Positions 22,350 to 35,918 of a stretch of DNA of 64,000 nucleotides are shown here, one piece after another. The first letter of the stretch is position 1. Every line of letters begins with the position of its first letter. Source of the stretch: Syncephalis fuscata. Its lineage: Eukaryota > Zoopagomycota > Zoopagomycetes > Zoopagales > Piptocephalidaceae. The stretch lies in assembly GCA_025786725.1 (NCBI GenBank), contig JAHLTZ010000009.1, forward strand, positions 62,001 through 126,000, in the 5' to 3' direction. The translations under genes and the position numbers were made by a program. A model generated the notes under the pieces. The model did not search any database. It saw only the letters and a program-made list of their open reading frames with translations, and was not told where the DNA came from.

Positions 22350-25300
22350 ATGGAGTTTAACAATTTGCTTAATACTGAACATGCTACTGTGGACAATGAT
22401 TTGGCTGAGTCTGCTGCCTTGATGGAAGAAGTGGTGCATTTCCGAGAGAAGACTGAAGTATATCAATTGATAGACCAGTTAGTAGCGCCTAATGTTACTA
22501 AAGACCGTTTAAAGGATATCCAATACCAGCTTGATACGAAGGTATTCAATAACAATAACAACATATATATTCGTGTATATAGTATACTAACATTGAACGA
22601 TGATAGATACATCCTTATTTGGAGCAGCCTCATTTACTGGATCCATATCTTGATTATTTGGTACAGCCAGCAATGGAACGTCTAGGTGTATTGGTGCGCC
22701 AATTCGATGATCATGCACAACAACAACGAGAGAAGATAGCTGAATGTAGTGTATTACCACTAGCTGAAGTAGAAATGCTTCAATTAGAGACAATTTGTGC
22801 CTATTTATATACTGTCACGAAAATACGCGGTTATAAAACCATTGGTAAATTGTTTTGTTTAATTGTTTGTTAATAGTGTGTACTTATCTAGAATGTAATC
22901 ATTAGTGCGGTTTATGACCCATCAAGTAGAGGATTTAGAGCCGGTATTTCAATTTTTATATGCACAGAAACGTAAAAGTGGTAATCCATGGAAGGTCTAT
23001 TATATTATGCTTTTATGGTTATCTCTACTATGTACAGTGCCATTTGATCTTAAAATTGTTGATAGTCAAATGGGTGACAATAATAAGGTAAATAGATGGT
23101 TGATTGAATAGTTGAGTATTATTAATGAGTAATTATCATGGTTAGAGTGTGCTTGTGGATCGATATATTGAAGAGTTTGAGACTTATTTAGACTCATCGG
23201 GTAAAGTATTGGATGCAGCTGCCTATTTAATTGCCAAATTAGTGACCCGGTAGGATTATAGGATAGATTAATATATATATATATATATGTAGATATGTAT
23301 ATTAATGTAGATATATGTTATGTTATATTATATTATATAGACAAGATACGGCAAAGACTCATTTATTGAAATATATAGATCATTGTTTAGATCGATTAAA
23401 GCCAAATGAGAGTGCATTTATGGTAAGTTATTTATTTATATTTATATTTATATTTATATTTATATTTATATTTTATATTTTATTAGAATGCTGGTGCTTA
23501 TATACATTATGTTTTATTTATAAAATGGGTTCAAGAAGTGATCTTGTTCATACAGTACCTCGAGTTCTATCGAGTCTAAATCGATTAAATGAACAGCCGC
23601 GAATAACTAGTAATCAATTAATTAGAACATTAAGAATGAAACTGATTGCTAGATTGGGAACTTGTGTTTTACCTAATCGTATGGCTGTATGGAGATATAC
23701 TATGGGTAAGAGGCATAGGCTCTATTAGTACGTAATAGTTAACTATATTATATTATATTATATTATATTATATATAGGCAAACGTCGACTTACTGACCAT
23801 TTAAATGCTACAACTGAAACAAAGAATGAAGAGTCTAGTACAGCACCCACTATTGCTGATGATGAAGATTATGCAGAATCTATTGAAGAGATTATTGAAC
23901 ATTTGGTACAAGGATTGAAAGTAAAGGTGCGTTTGTATTTATATTGTATAGAGTAAATAAGTATTTATACCATCTAATAATCAGGATACTGGTGTACGTT
24001 GGCTTGCCGCTAAAGGTATTGGACGAGTAACACTACGTCTACCATTGGAGATGGCCGATGATGTTATTAGTTATGTACTGTCACTTTTCTTGGAGGATAC
24101 TTATGAAGAAAAAGACAAATACAACTTAATTTGACTGCAGCCTCTGATAATACATGGCATGGTGCAACACTGGCCATTGCCGAACTGACCCGTCGTGGTC
24201 TATTATTGCCAGAACGATTACCAGAAGCAATGCCGTGGATTGAGCAGGTAAAATAGCATCATTATAGTTACATTATAATTACTAAAGATAGATACTATAT
24301 ACTATATACTATATACTTATAGGCATTGTTATTTGATATTAAACGTGGTTCGCACTCTATTGGGTCGAATGTACGTGATAGTGCTGTTATGTTTGTTGGT
24401 CATTTGCCCGATCCTATGCACCTAATGTTATGGCACCGTATATGCCTCGTTTGGCCAAACATCTAGTAACTGTAACGTTATTTGATCGAGAAGTACATGT
24501 TAGACGGGCAGCCAGTGCAGCAATGCAAGAGAATGTTGGTCGACAGGTAAGTATGGTTATTAGTAATGTTAATAGTCATAGTAATCGTGTATTTAATAGG
24601 GCAATTTCCCTCGTGGTATAGAGCTAATTACTATGGCCGATTATTTTGCTGTGGGTGTACGCTCCAATGCTTACTGTTCGGTAGCACCAGAAATTGCCAA
24701 GTAATATAGATGGTATAGCTATAGTTCATTCTATTATTATATATTGTATAAATTAGATTTGAAGAATATCGGCCGGCTTTAATTGATCATTTATTAAAGT
24801 ATAAGGTGACGCATTGGGATCAAGCTATTAGAACGATTACCGCTCAGGCTATTGGTAAAATGACTCTACTGGATCCAACGTATTTACAAGAACATGCACT
24901 CGATGAATTGGTAGGATATAATACGGCTGAATAGTTAGTAAATAGCATCTAATACGCTCTATAATGTATACTAGGTCAAATTAGCACTATCTCGTGACTT
25001 GGATGCTCGTCATGGTGCCATTATGACTATGAGTGAAATATGCACTACTTTGTCACAACTACCAAATATTGATGGTAATTCTGAAAGTATACAGGTAATG
25101 TTAATAGTATAATGTATATGTATATTGTATGTTGTAATTAATACAATAGTCTGTATTACTTTATTAATTATTATAGCGCGTTATAAAGATGGTTGATATG
25201 CTTGATCCAGCGTATTTAACCAGTTTTGGTTCAGATATTGTCTCTTATGCCATGACTCAATTGGCCATTGCTTTAAGCCATGGTGCTTGGCCTATGACCG

Positions 25301-27366
25301 ATGAATTACAACAACATTGGAAACAGTTAATTATGGATACGCTTTTTCGTATAGAGGAATGGGTACGTCAAAGTGCCAGTAAAGCATTGGCGGCATTTGA
25401 TTCTGGTTATGGATTATCATTACAAGAAATGAAGAAATATCCTTTATATTTAATAGACGATTATATGGTTATAGTACTTAATTCATCGTATTACGCTATT
25501 TTCAGATGCTGTTTCCAACCATAATCTAATGATTAGAAGTAGTCTTGTTGATGCTATTGGATGGCTAAAGCCAAAGACACTGCAACAATACCAAACACAG
25601 ATTCTTCAAGTGCTATATAGCACAGCCATGGCTCAGGTAATTTTATTTAAATACTAAATAATAGTAATAAGAGTATATGGTAACCCGCTATTGATTGGTA
25701 GAATAATCCACTTGATGTAGAGACACGTCGAAATGGCATGAAGACTTATGCCAAGTGTTTGAAACCTACAGTGAAGGTAATACTTGCTAGCAATATACGA
25801 TATTATTTACCGACACAAACTAGATATGAGTCCTGAAGATTTTGATAGCATGTTGGATGGAATGCTATCTGGTCTTAAAGATTACACGACCAATTCACAT
25901 GGTGATGTTGGTTCATGGGTTCGAGAAGCGAGTATGTCTTCGTTGGAACATGTTGTATTATGGCTTAAGCAGCATGCATCGTCATCACCATTAAGTGCAC
26001 GTCTCCGATCCGATACGGCCCGAATTGAGCAAATGATATCCGGTGTATTACGTCAAGCAGTTGAGCGCATTGATCGTATACGTCTAGTAGCCGGCCAGAC
26101 AATATTTAGTCTATTGTATAAATCGGATTTAGAGATACCCGGTCGGTCAAAGCTAACCGAGGCTATTCCAGAGTAGGTTAAACAAATAGTTTTATGAACA
26201 CTGATTTAGATAGGGTGATCATTATAGAGAAGATGTTATTGAGTGGATATTAGCAGAGACGATCTTTTCACGCATAACACCGCTGCTAAGTCTTGCCGTC
26301 TATCGGAAGGAGCTATTTGTCGGTCTTATTACGAGTGCTGGTGGCATGACCGGATCAGTGGTAATGTGAAGTAGCAGTAATGCCTAGTATGATTCTATTA
26401 GCTAATAGGACGATGATAGACTGAAGTGGCTATTAAAGAAATGGTTGAGTATTTACGCTCATTGCCAAAAGCCGACAAAGATACGACACTGCCCACTGAA
26501 TGGACAATTGATCAATTTGTTGAATTGGCCGAAACAGTAGTTGTCGAAAATAATGCCAATGAACGAACACTTTTACCATTATACGAGGTATTAGCCGCCA
26601 TACTAGATACTGGCCTGGGACAGGAATTGAATGAATCAACCCGACGGTCAGTACACGTGTATTTGTAAATAGGTTTACTTTAACTAATAGATGGTATTTA
26701 GACTACTATTACGTCTGACAAATCAACGGCCATGTCATGCCGCAGTATACAAAAAATGAAGCCATGTATTCAAATGTAAGTCCGCACTTAGCCTTTAAGT
26801 AGTAAAATGACTAATGAATGAGGCACTATTGCCATCGATAGTTATTGCGGTCTATTGTCTAACCATGCTGACGATCCAATCCGGACACTTGTATGGCGTC
26901 GTTTACTAGACTGTCTATTCCATACGGTATCCCATGTAAGTTTGCGCAATTGTTTTACTGGCTACTTGCTTATTGGCAGCATAAAATTACTAATACCATT
27001 TGGATCAATAGATCCGACGTGATACCGCGGAACAATTGTATCTTTGTTTATCGGGACTTGACACCGATAGGGTAGAGGAGAGTGTCGATAACGATGACGA
27101 CAACTTGCAAGCCACCGATGCCAATACTACACTTGAAGACTATCTACTCATGACTGAATGGTATTATCCGCCTTAATAGACTTATTCTTGGCTGCCAGTA
27201 CTAATGCATTGCCTTTTTTTATTATCAATTTAGGGATTTACCCTTAGCGGAGTTACGCCCTCTTTGTCTACAATTGCATGATAGGTTGAAAATTGAACTT
27301 ACCGACCGATTAAAGAAACGGATGAAGTTTGACAATGTTCCGGCTAAAGAAACGGATGAGATTTAA
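22350..27366 (+). CDS. TBCD: Tubulin-folding cofactor D (CIN1/TBCD)
   Basis: A gene of about twenty exons encoding a long HEAT-repeat protein. Diagnostic stretches in order are [141 protein letters not shown] and a C-terminal [13 protein letters not shown] segment. Cofactor D captures beta-tubulin and forms the heterodimer-assembly complex with cofactors C and E. Single bases are missing near 23524 (A run), 24113 (A run) and 24404 (G before CCC). Splice phases near 25470, 25765 and 26690-26760 are also off by one or unresolved. The stop at 27364 follows a basic tail. The family is certain; the exact exon structure in the last third is not. Confidence 0.9.
23430..23480. repeat. TTTATA hexanucleotide microsatellite in a TBCD intron
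   Basis: About eight tandem TTTATA/ATTTAT units lie between a GTAAGT donor and the acceptor before the exon encoding [11 protein letters not shown]. Confidence 0.85.
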
Positions 27367-27599
27367 TAGTGTTCCGGCCACGAACTGACTAAGACATCGA
27401 ATTGACTATTTGAATAAATAATGACTCAGTCACTCATTTTGTTTAACTATGCTCATGATATTTACTTTTACATAGTAAAGGCGATAAAGTAAATAGCTGA
27501 AGTCTACTTTGTGTCCCCTCCCCTTATTTCGAGTCCCCAAAGTAAAGTTTTATTCCAATTGAAGTCATGCCATTGTTATGCACAGCATAGTTACCTTAT

Positions 27600-28330
27600 T
27601 TTCTATTGAAATATTGCTAATAAATTGATTTTAAATACATAATGTAACATACTATTTGATTTTATTGAAACATTTGAGGTCAACTATTATTATTGTTGGC
27701 CATGTGTAGAAAGATTGATCAAATATTAATAGAAGCCATATAATGGCAATTCCGTGTCATTTCATAGATGTTGTCGCGTTAATATATACATGCTATGTAC
27801 CATTGCATTTTTAACTTTAATTTTGATGCTTGTTAATTAAGTTAAATAAACTGCATAGCCATCATATAAAATATTGTATGTCATTTAACATTATTATACA
27901 ATTTAATTGAATTTATTGGCCATTTAGTATGATTCGTGGTCAAATGACTAGATTTAATAATCTTCAATCTATTAAACATAATGGTGAGTATTTTGGATCC
28001 TGATGTGAATTACTCCTAGTTTCATGTTTAATAATAAAGTCTAATTTAAAAGTGTAAATATTATTAATTGTGACCATTTGACCTCAAATCACAATAGATG
28101 ACTAATAAATTGTTTAATGTAAAAAGATATTTTTATTTAATTAATAAACAAGATATATATACAAGCTATAAATTAAATGACATTGTACATAAAAAGACTA
28201 TGAATAAATTGAAATACTGATGAGGAATTGTTCAAGAGGTAGAATAAAACCGATGGCATAAAAGCGAGTATAATTATAGAACAATGTTGTCAGTAAAGCA
28301 TTGTGCTAATAAGAAAAATAGATGATGAGC
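27600..28330. repeat. Short (internally deleted) copy of the dispersed repeat
   Basis: The left half, about 27640-28000, is the reverse complement of 1790-1300. The right half, about 28020-28330, is the reverse complement of 400-1. The two halves abut here with only a few tens of bases between the arms, whereas the long copy has about 900 bp between them. The inner ends are inverted relative to each other (GTCAAATGACTAGATTTAA against its inverted partner near 28080-28100), so the locus could fold back. Confidence 0.75.
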
Positions 28331-28456
28331 AATGGTTAAAGTAAAGTTTAGCCCCATATCCTTTATCCCCAAAAAAGTAGGGGGCTCAAAGTAAACCACT
28401 ATGCCGAGATGTCGGTAAAGTCTACTGTTGGCTTTTTATCAGACCAAAGTAGTACG

Positions 28457-29034
28457 ATGAAAGTAGGAACTGTGTGTGTGTGTATTAAAGTGTGTTTATC
28501 GTAATAGCATGCTGCCCTCACATTGTCGGTACCGTTACCGCCGAGGTGACTAATTATAAAACCGATGTGAAAATACACGGTAATTCGTGGTTATTCGGAC
28601 AACTAGTTCCGATTATTCACTGCTACCTAATTGGTGCTAGTATGGTAGGGTGTGTATGGGTGCGTATGCGCTAATTACCGTCAAAAGTAGTCCCGATTAA
28701 GTAAAATTTTATCCACTCTACATTTACACATGGCTCGGTAGCATACACCGGTCCATCCACACCTGCTGAATTAAGCCGTGACGAAGCCTGCCTGAGCTGT
28801 GATCAATATAAGACAGCCACGGTCAATAAAAACCTTGGCTTTTGGTACGAAACTTTTTACTTTCGTAATTCAGATACACCTATTTTCTTGGCCTATCTCA
28901 ACTTACTCTTGGCGCTCATTATTCACTCACTCCTACTCTCTTGGCAGGTGTATAGACACGTGTTTATTTTTGCTACTATAAAGCATCTGTACACCTGGCC
29001 TCTAAGGTCTTTTTATTGTAAACACGTCATATGA
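28457..29034 (+). CDS. Possible small membrane protein (weak)
   Basis: Not a recognised family. A coherent reading joins an exon ending at 28639 (with VTAEVTNYKTDVKIHGNSW and FGQLVPIIHCYLIGA) across a GTATGG...TAG intron (28640-28741) to an exon ending in TGA at 29032-29034 (ACLSCDQYK, NKNLGFWYETFYFR, FLAYLNLLLALIIHSLLLSW). At least two hydrophobic segments and a CxxC are present. The only suitable ATG, at 28457, lies in the neighbouring frame, separated by a GT microsatellite where one missing base would join them, as seen elsewhere in the window. Splice choice and start are guesses. It may instead be a relic. Confidence 0.35.
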
Positions 29035-31570
29035 AGACATTTCTTGGCAGGTACTACCTAGCCAACCACTAATATTGATACTACACTAATTTAACAGTAT
29101 TGCTTAACCGGATTGTAAGTAAGTAAAGTGATATGGGTGCCAATAACACAAAGAAAGAGCAGGATGAACAGATAATGGCGACTACTTGCTCGTGATAAAC
29201 CGAGCATGCATTGACGAATAAATGGATTCCTTATGCATATGCGAGTATTTGCGTATGTCTATGTAACTGATATGTACGCCGATGCGTTGAAAAAAAGGAC
29301 AAAGCATACCAAGTGAACCAGTAACATAGAAAGAAAAGTGAAAGGAAGGGTGTGTGTGGTGTGTGGTGTAAGGAGGGGAAGAATGAACACAGTTTTTTTA
29401 ATTCCTCACCATCATCCATATGGCGTTGCATTTCTTTAATTCGATAATGAGGATTACTCTGTATAGTATTCGTTGTATCTCGGCACTGAACACCCATGAG
29501 GTTAGTGTCTTGGCTCTACACTGCTACTATTGTTATGATTACCTTTTTGTCGTTATGATTACCATAATGGTTGTTATTATTGTTATATTACTATTATGAT
29601 TAATCTATTGCCACTACTATTGTGACTATGGAAAGTGATCTGTATTGGTGTGTTACATGCGCTCATTCATCCATTCGACTTATTGGGCCCATTTGGCAGT
29701 CCGTGAACTAGTCAGTTGGCGGTTAGATAGCTTGTTTGTTAGCTAGCCAGCCTGTCTGCCTGTCTATTTAATCCATTGATTTGCTGCCTATCCATAGACC
29801 ATAGCAACGTTCTAAGAAGGCGTGTATCAGTTTTCTTTTTTTTTACTATTGTATCATCTTAGCAACTACTATTACCACTTTCTAGTTAAAGCACATTTTG
29901 GACGGTCATTCTTCACTTCTATCTCTGGATTTGTTTAACTCTAAGGTACCTTTACTATTACCACCATCACAATTAGCACATAATTCGGTTATTGTCGTTT
30001 TCGAATTGTTTCAAGCGCTGATATTTACAGCGAGGCAGCCTATACTGTAGGCCTTGACAGTTTCCAGACCATTAAACTGGTGGTCAACCCCTTCTCCTCT
30101 TTTACCTGATAAAGTGTAAAAATAGGTTAAACTATTCATTTGTTAATATCCATTTCTTACCTATGTTAATTTCACGTTCTATCGATTTTTCGTTCTATGG
30201 ATTGATCCATCTATACCCGTGACAATAATGTCTCAGCAATAGCCAGTAACACTCCTTTTGTTGCTGTAGGCATTATCAAAAAACTGGCCTATGCAACTGC
30301 CTTTTAGTCTATTTAATCTATAAAAAGATAGATTTTAACAACTATGCTATTACATTTACCACATTTTGTTTCCCCTCTACCATTTCTAGTAACGTTATAG
30401 TGAAATTTACACACACGCACTAGTACGCAAACACTCACTCACCCATGCTGGTAGCAACATTGAACACTGGTACAACATTCAATTTTCATACACGTGACAA
30501 CATCACGCCACGCCATTCATTTGCATTGTTTTCTCCCATTACAATACTATTTTAGTTCTTATTGCCAAAAAGGGATTATCAACTTGTCTACTTTGAATCT
30601 TTACATCGTATTCTCTATAGTCTGGTTGATATTGATTCCGTTCTTTCTTTTAAATTATTTATTTTCTCGTGTTATTCTTTGCACCACCTTGCGTCAGCAT
30701 AGTATACGTGTGTGCCGCCTACTTGCACGTATTTCTATTGTCATAGTATCTTTATAGTTAATGGTATTTTATTATTGCTTTTTTGTAAGTTTTTGTTGAT
30801 ATTTATTATCTGGGGGTCGATGAAATATTTTGCGTAGAACATTCGAATTGCCTTGGCATTAAATATTGGATATTTGAATGTATTGCCTTGTCGTTGTCAG
30901 GTATATAGCTATACTATATAGTGGCTGCTTAACAATAAGATATATTGCGTAGTATCCAAATGTATTCATTCATTTATTTATGCAAAACTGGTATGATTTT
31001 ATATGCATGATTAACGGCGATTTAAGTATTTGTTTGACGTTTTGCAGTGCAAAAAGCACTCTGATGAATCAGTCATGTTTGATTCTTAATAAGTAATGTT
31101 CAGCGACTTTCTATCACTAATTAATTGTTTCGTTTCGTGCTGAATCGGATTCTAAGGCTATTCTGCAATGCATAATCATGCACAATGCAGACAGTTATTC
31201 ACGATGGCTTAAACACTCCTGAGCAATCAATGTCTTGTCGTTGTTGTGACTGTTGCTTCTTTTTCCCCGCTTGCCAAGTGTACCGTTAAACACTTTTGTA
31301 AGCACCTGGTTACTGCGTTATCGCGTACACCATTGCGATTCGAACAGTTACCATTATTGTATTATCCATTGTTACTTATTTGGATGATTGTAGTCTTGAC
31401 TACGCGTTAAATGCTTTTATTTTATAACAATTTACTAACAACTCTCCGCTGCGATTGTACTCGTAGATTTTATTGATTGAAGCTCTGGTTGCTGTGCACG
31501 CCATCAAACTTTAGACAAAACGCTATTGTTTGTGTGTGCGCACGTCCACGCGACTCTCTTCCTTTCAGCC
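29035..31570. other. Large intergenic gap
   Basis: No supported gene, RNA or repeat of the main family. Several open frames of 60-90 codons on both strands lack ATG starts or family resemblance. The last kilobase is pyrimidine-rich and probably contains the promoter and 5' leader of the following gene. Confidence 0.45.
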
Positions 31571-34500
31571 ATGACGCAAACCGCTTCAGTGCCTCCCTCT
31601 CCCCTAACGCGGAGGATACGGTGCAGAATAAAGGCAGCTGGTTTAAGGAGAGGCTTGTCCAACGTCGTGGTCGTGGCCAACAAGCGTTGAATAACGTAAG
31701 CTGGAGGCCAGATGTTAAAGATGCCACCACTGTTGCGTTATTCTCGCCCAAAACGAATGAATTAATACAGAGTGACCCGCATACCTCCCAATCACTTAAC
31801 ATACAAACGGTAACAGCTCCGCCAGTATTAACGAAGAGTTGGCCTTTATCGTCAATTGCTGCTATTTGGCCACGTTCTATAAACCGTTCAATGCATCGAT
31901 CAAGCGACTCGTTTTCGCTTAAACGAAGTCATTCAAGACCAATGACACCTCAATCGGCCTCCTCTACATTTACATCCATCTTTACAGGCCGTCGCCGTTC
32001 ACATAGTTTCAATAGCCAACCTAGTACACCTGATACAATTGCTCTACCAACACCTAAATCATTTCGGCATAGCTCATACTTTCCAACAACATCATCGACC
32101 TACCAGTCGGATTCCCCTCCCCCATGGCACTCATCTAGCAATTCACCTCGAGTATCTATAGACTTACCAAGCGACAACACGACAAAAGAGACGACAAAAA
32201 ATGCTAAAGAAATTGTAAAAGATCAACCATTGGATACTGATACCAATGCTACTATTACACTTGAAAAGTTTCCTAGTTTGGAGAAGAATACCAACAACAA
32301 CAACAACACACTTACCAGTGACCAACGTTCAATGAAAAAGCGATTTCCTGAACTTGATGATGAAGTTCACTTGCTCATTGACAGTAAGTTTGTTTAATAT
32401 TATTATTTTGACAATTAATTAACTTTTTGCACAAAAGGCTATGCCTGTGTTTTACAGCGGGATTTACCATGGCACGGTCGTCTTTACATTTGTCCAGGTA
32501 TGGCTTGTTTTTATGGCGTACTTTTTGGTCGCCGTATCCGAGAAGTATTTCCCTTGGGAGAGGTTAAAACAATAGATAAGGAGCTTCGGTTTAAGCTATT
32601 TCCAAGTGCTATTCGCATTTCAATGCATAATGGTCAGGTAGGTTTTATTAACATGGAGTCATTGAATACATATTAATTTAGTATAGGAATGTACATTAAG
32701 ATCTTTTATTAAACGTGATGCGGCATGGAAAGTACTGACCACGGCATGTCAAGCCTATCAACAACCATCGGTAAGTACTTGCATTAATATTGTTACAAAA
32801 ATAGACCATTAATACAATATTAAATAGACTTTACCCACTCCTCTGCCACGCAAACATCGCCGTTCAATTACCTCGATTCTAACTCGATCATCTGACGATT
32901 CAGCAGTTAATCGTGGTATGGAAGCAATGATTACGCCACAAATACAAAAGAACGATCGTAAAGATCAAAGTGATGCTATTACGCACAGCAGTGATAACAA
33001 ATCGCTAGATCGATCACAAAGTGATGTACAGCCTATTAGTGCTGATAATAGCGAACATTTAACACAGCGGCGTAGCCAATCACTTAAACGTGACAACCGC
33101 ACCGTTAATAAGACACAACATCAACACTCAGTTACACTCGATCTATCAAGTGAATCGTCTAGATCGAAGCGTTGTGCTTACACCAAATCGGCTATTATTA
33201 AAAGCTTAACGATAAAAGAGCCGTCGCCTACAATACATCCTGCTACCGCTCCAACGAGTCCAGCGGCATTGTCACCTCCACCGAACTTTGCCAGTGATAC
33301 TACTAGCATGTAAGTTGTAACTATATTATTGGTTAGTAAGTAATTAACATTAGTATCATTTAATTAGTAATGAAGTAAATGATAATCATTTATGTGGCTG
33401 TACCAATCATGGTAAATACAAGCTGCTGGATACTCAACTGGCCATTAAGCCAAATGTAGCATTCCGTGCATTATTTGGTGAAGATGGACATGCTATTCGA
33501 CCCAGTGATCGTGATCAGCGCTGGAACCGTGATAGCAATGGTCATTGGACTGAGCGTGATTTAGCATACACATCATTCTTCCGTCCGTTATCAGGTAAAG
33601 CATTATTACTAATATTAGTATTAATAGCTTATAAAATACTAATAATGGTTGCTATAATAGTACCCAAAAAACTGCCCGTCACCTATGAACACCAGCGCAT
33701 TCGTGCATGTGAACATCAACAGGGCGTTTATATGGTTGACACCTGGACTCGCTTTACAGCCATAACTGCAGCCGATCGTTTAGTGGTTTACGTGCGGTGG
33801 TGTCTTACAGGTACGGCACCCAACGAGCAGGGGATATTTACTAGTACACGAGTGGTGGCAACATCATTTGTTGAGTTTACACGTAAAGTGCTCATTCGTG
33901 AAGGTAAGGCTTTATAACAATAGTATTTAATGATGAAATAGAATATAATTAACCATTAACATCTTAATCCTATAAATAGGTGCTGCAGAACGAGCTGCCA
34001 TGGAACGTATGAGATCTCGTATCCAAGAGTTATCCGGCATGTTAGCGGCTTATGTTAGCCAGCTATCGACACTACACAAGCTAGATGCATTAGCGGATAT
34101 TGGCACGACTACTAGTGCTGATTCGAAGTTAACACACTCTTTAGCCTTGCCTCGAGATAAAGACTCGCAAAGACATTTCAAGTTACAAACGATTTAAAAC
34201 GGTCGTCACCGCCATCTTCAATGACACTTGATGAAACAAAAAAAGATACCAATGACAAAGCTGCACCAGGCTTCCTTCAACGAATACTGATCAATCCTTT
34301 GTTCTGGCTCCTTAATAACCTACCTTCTTTGTTACTGTTTCTACTCATCGCAATTACCATTCAAAATGTTTGGGCTGTTTCACAAGGCAATACGTTGTCA
34401 GTAGCATCAAGAAAAGTGCCTGCAACTGATGCATTCGCGGAAGTATCGAATCAACCTGATTCTTTTCCTGAACAATGGTTACAGGACCAAAAACATATTC

Positions 34501-34829
34501 AAATTGAGAACGCTCTGACTAGAATGTATCAACTGAAGCATCATATTCACCAACTCAGTAACACAGTATCACAATCACATCAAGATACTCATTCGACGCG
34601 TGATATCATATGGACCACACTGGTGGATCAAATAGCCCGAATGGTACACGAGGATCTTCAAGATTACTATCCTACAACGACTACTCAGCCCATTGCCGAA
34701 TCATCTGATATATCAATGCCAGAAGAACTAAGCGATACCTCTTCAGAATTTTTATTGTCCTTGGAACATTTAATCAAGGCTAGAACTACACAAAGAACAC
34801 CCCGTCCGGCAGATTGCGTTTGCTCTTAA
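31571..34829 (+). CDS. GRAM-VASt sterol-transfer protein of the LAM/Ysp family
   Basis: Seven exons: 31571-32383, 32438-32637, 32687-32770, 32828-33309, 33368-33594, 33661-33903 and 33980-34829. A disordered Ser/Pro-rich N-terminus precedes a GRAM domain (about 262-365; KKRFPELDDEVHLLID, RDLPWHGRLYICPGMACFYG). A second disordered linker follows, then a VASt domain (about 535-690; FRALFGEDG, WTERDLAYTSFFRPL, RVVATSFVEFTRKVLI) and one transmembrane helix near residue 800 (LPSLLLFLLIAITIQNVW). LAM proteins move ergosterol between ER and plasma membrane or other membranes at contact sites. The ATG at 31571 is out of frame with the rest unless one base is restored near 31600-31615. Another base is missing near 34170. 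With both, the length is 966 codons plus stop. The exact start remains the weakest point. Confidence 0.87.
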
Positions 34830-35918
34830 CGAACGTTAGTGCTGTCTTTTACATTTGCATGATTTAAGTTTCTGTTGTACATTATTGTTGTGATGTCGTA
34901 TACTATGACTTTGTTTTCAATTGTTTCATTTATTCACCGATTAATACATTTTATGAGAATTTTGAAAAATGCTTTGTTTATAAATTTTTAAAAATTATTA
35001 TTAATTAAACTTGTAATTTATTATGGCAAATAATTTTTAATTCATCTTTTTTATTTTGTTTATCAAGACAGTGTTTAGTAGCCATTTAATGTAACAAATA
35101 AGCAGTATTTAGAAACCAGTATTGTTCAAATTAGTTAGAAATTCATATTAATATCGTGTAATTGTAGTAGATACTGATACATATTCTATCTATCCATCTA
35201 TTTAATGGTATTGGCTAGTATCAATAATGGTGTAACCGGGTGATACTGTTATGCAGTTACAGTTGCTATTTAGCACACAGCACAGCAAATTATATGAATA
35301 AAAGTATTACAATATGTTGTTTCGAATTGTGGTGGCAATTGTATATTATATCTCTTTTTTAATAGCTGGTGTTCATCACCATATTTTATTAGATAAACAT
35401 ATTGGAGAACAAAGAATAAAATAGTTTATGTTAATTGAACAAAAGATAAGTATATTCAGAAATGCAATATTCAAAAGTGTTGCCAAGTGTTCTAGTACAA
35501 TAGTCAATTTCAAAAGAGTATACGGGGCATAAGGCAAACCCCGCAGAGATAATGATAATTGTTTAAGGGGAGCATGGGCACCTACAATCACATTCAGTGT
35601 CACGCACCATAGTTTAAAACGGCGTGGCAGAAACACTCCGCAATGACGCTGTGTAATGTATATATATGTGCATGGCGTGCATGTGCATTATACCAAAATC
35701 TATCATAATTACAGGCTTCACAAATCCCGCCGCAGTTAAGGCTTTTATAGAACAACGAGTTCAGTACTTTTCTTAGCCAATTCGAACTTTCTTTAACGGA
35801 CTTTGACTTTTCACCTGAACTTGTAGCGCTGGTCGTTATACTAACCTATTTCCATCAACTCTCTTCAACAAACAAGCAAACATCACATTCAATTTACCCA
35901 TTTCCGTTCGCTTCAATC
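34830..35918. other. Intergenic before the first phospholipase gene
   Basis: AT-rich 3' region, then a C/T-rich leader (about 35800-35915) just upstream of the start codon at 35919. An antisense open frame at 35376-35636 has no family resemblance. Confidence 0.45.
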
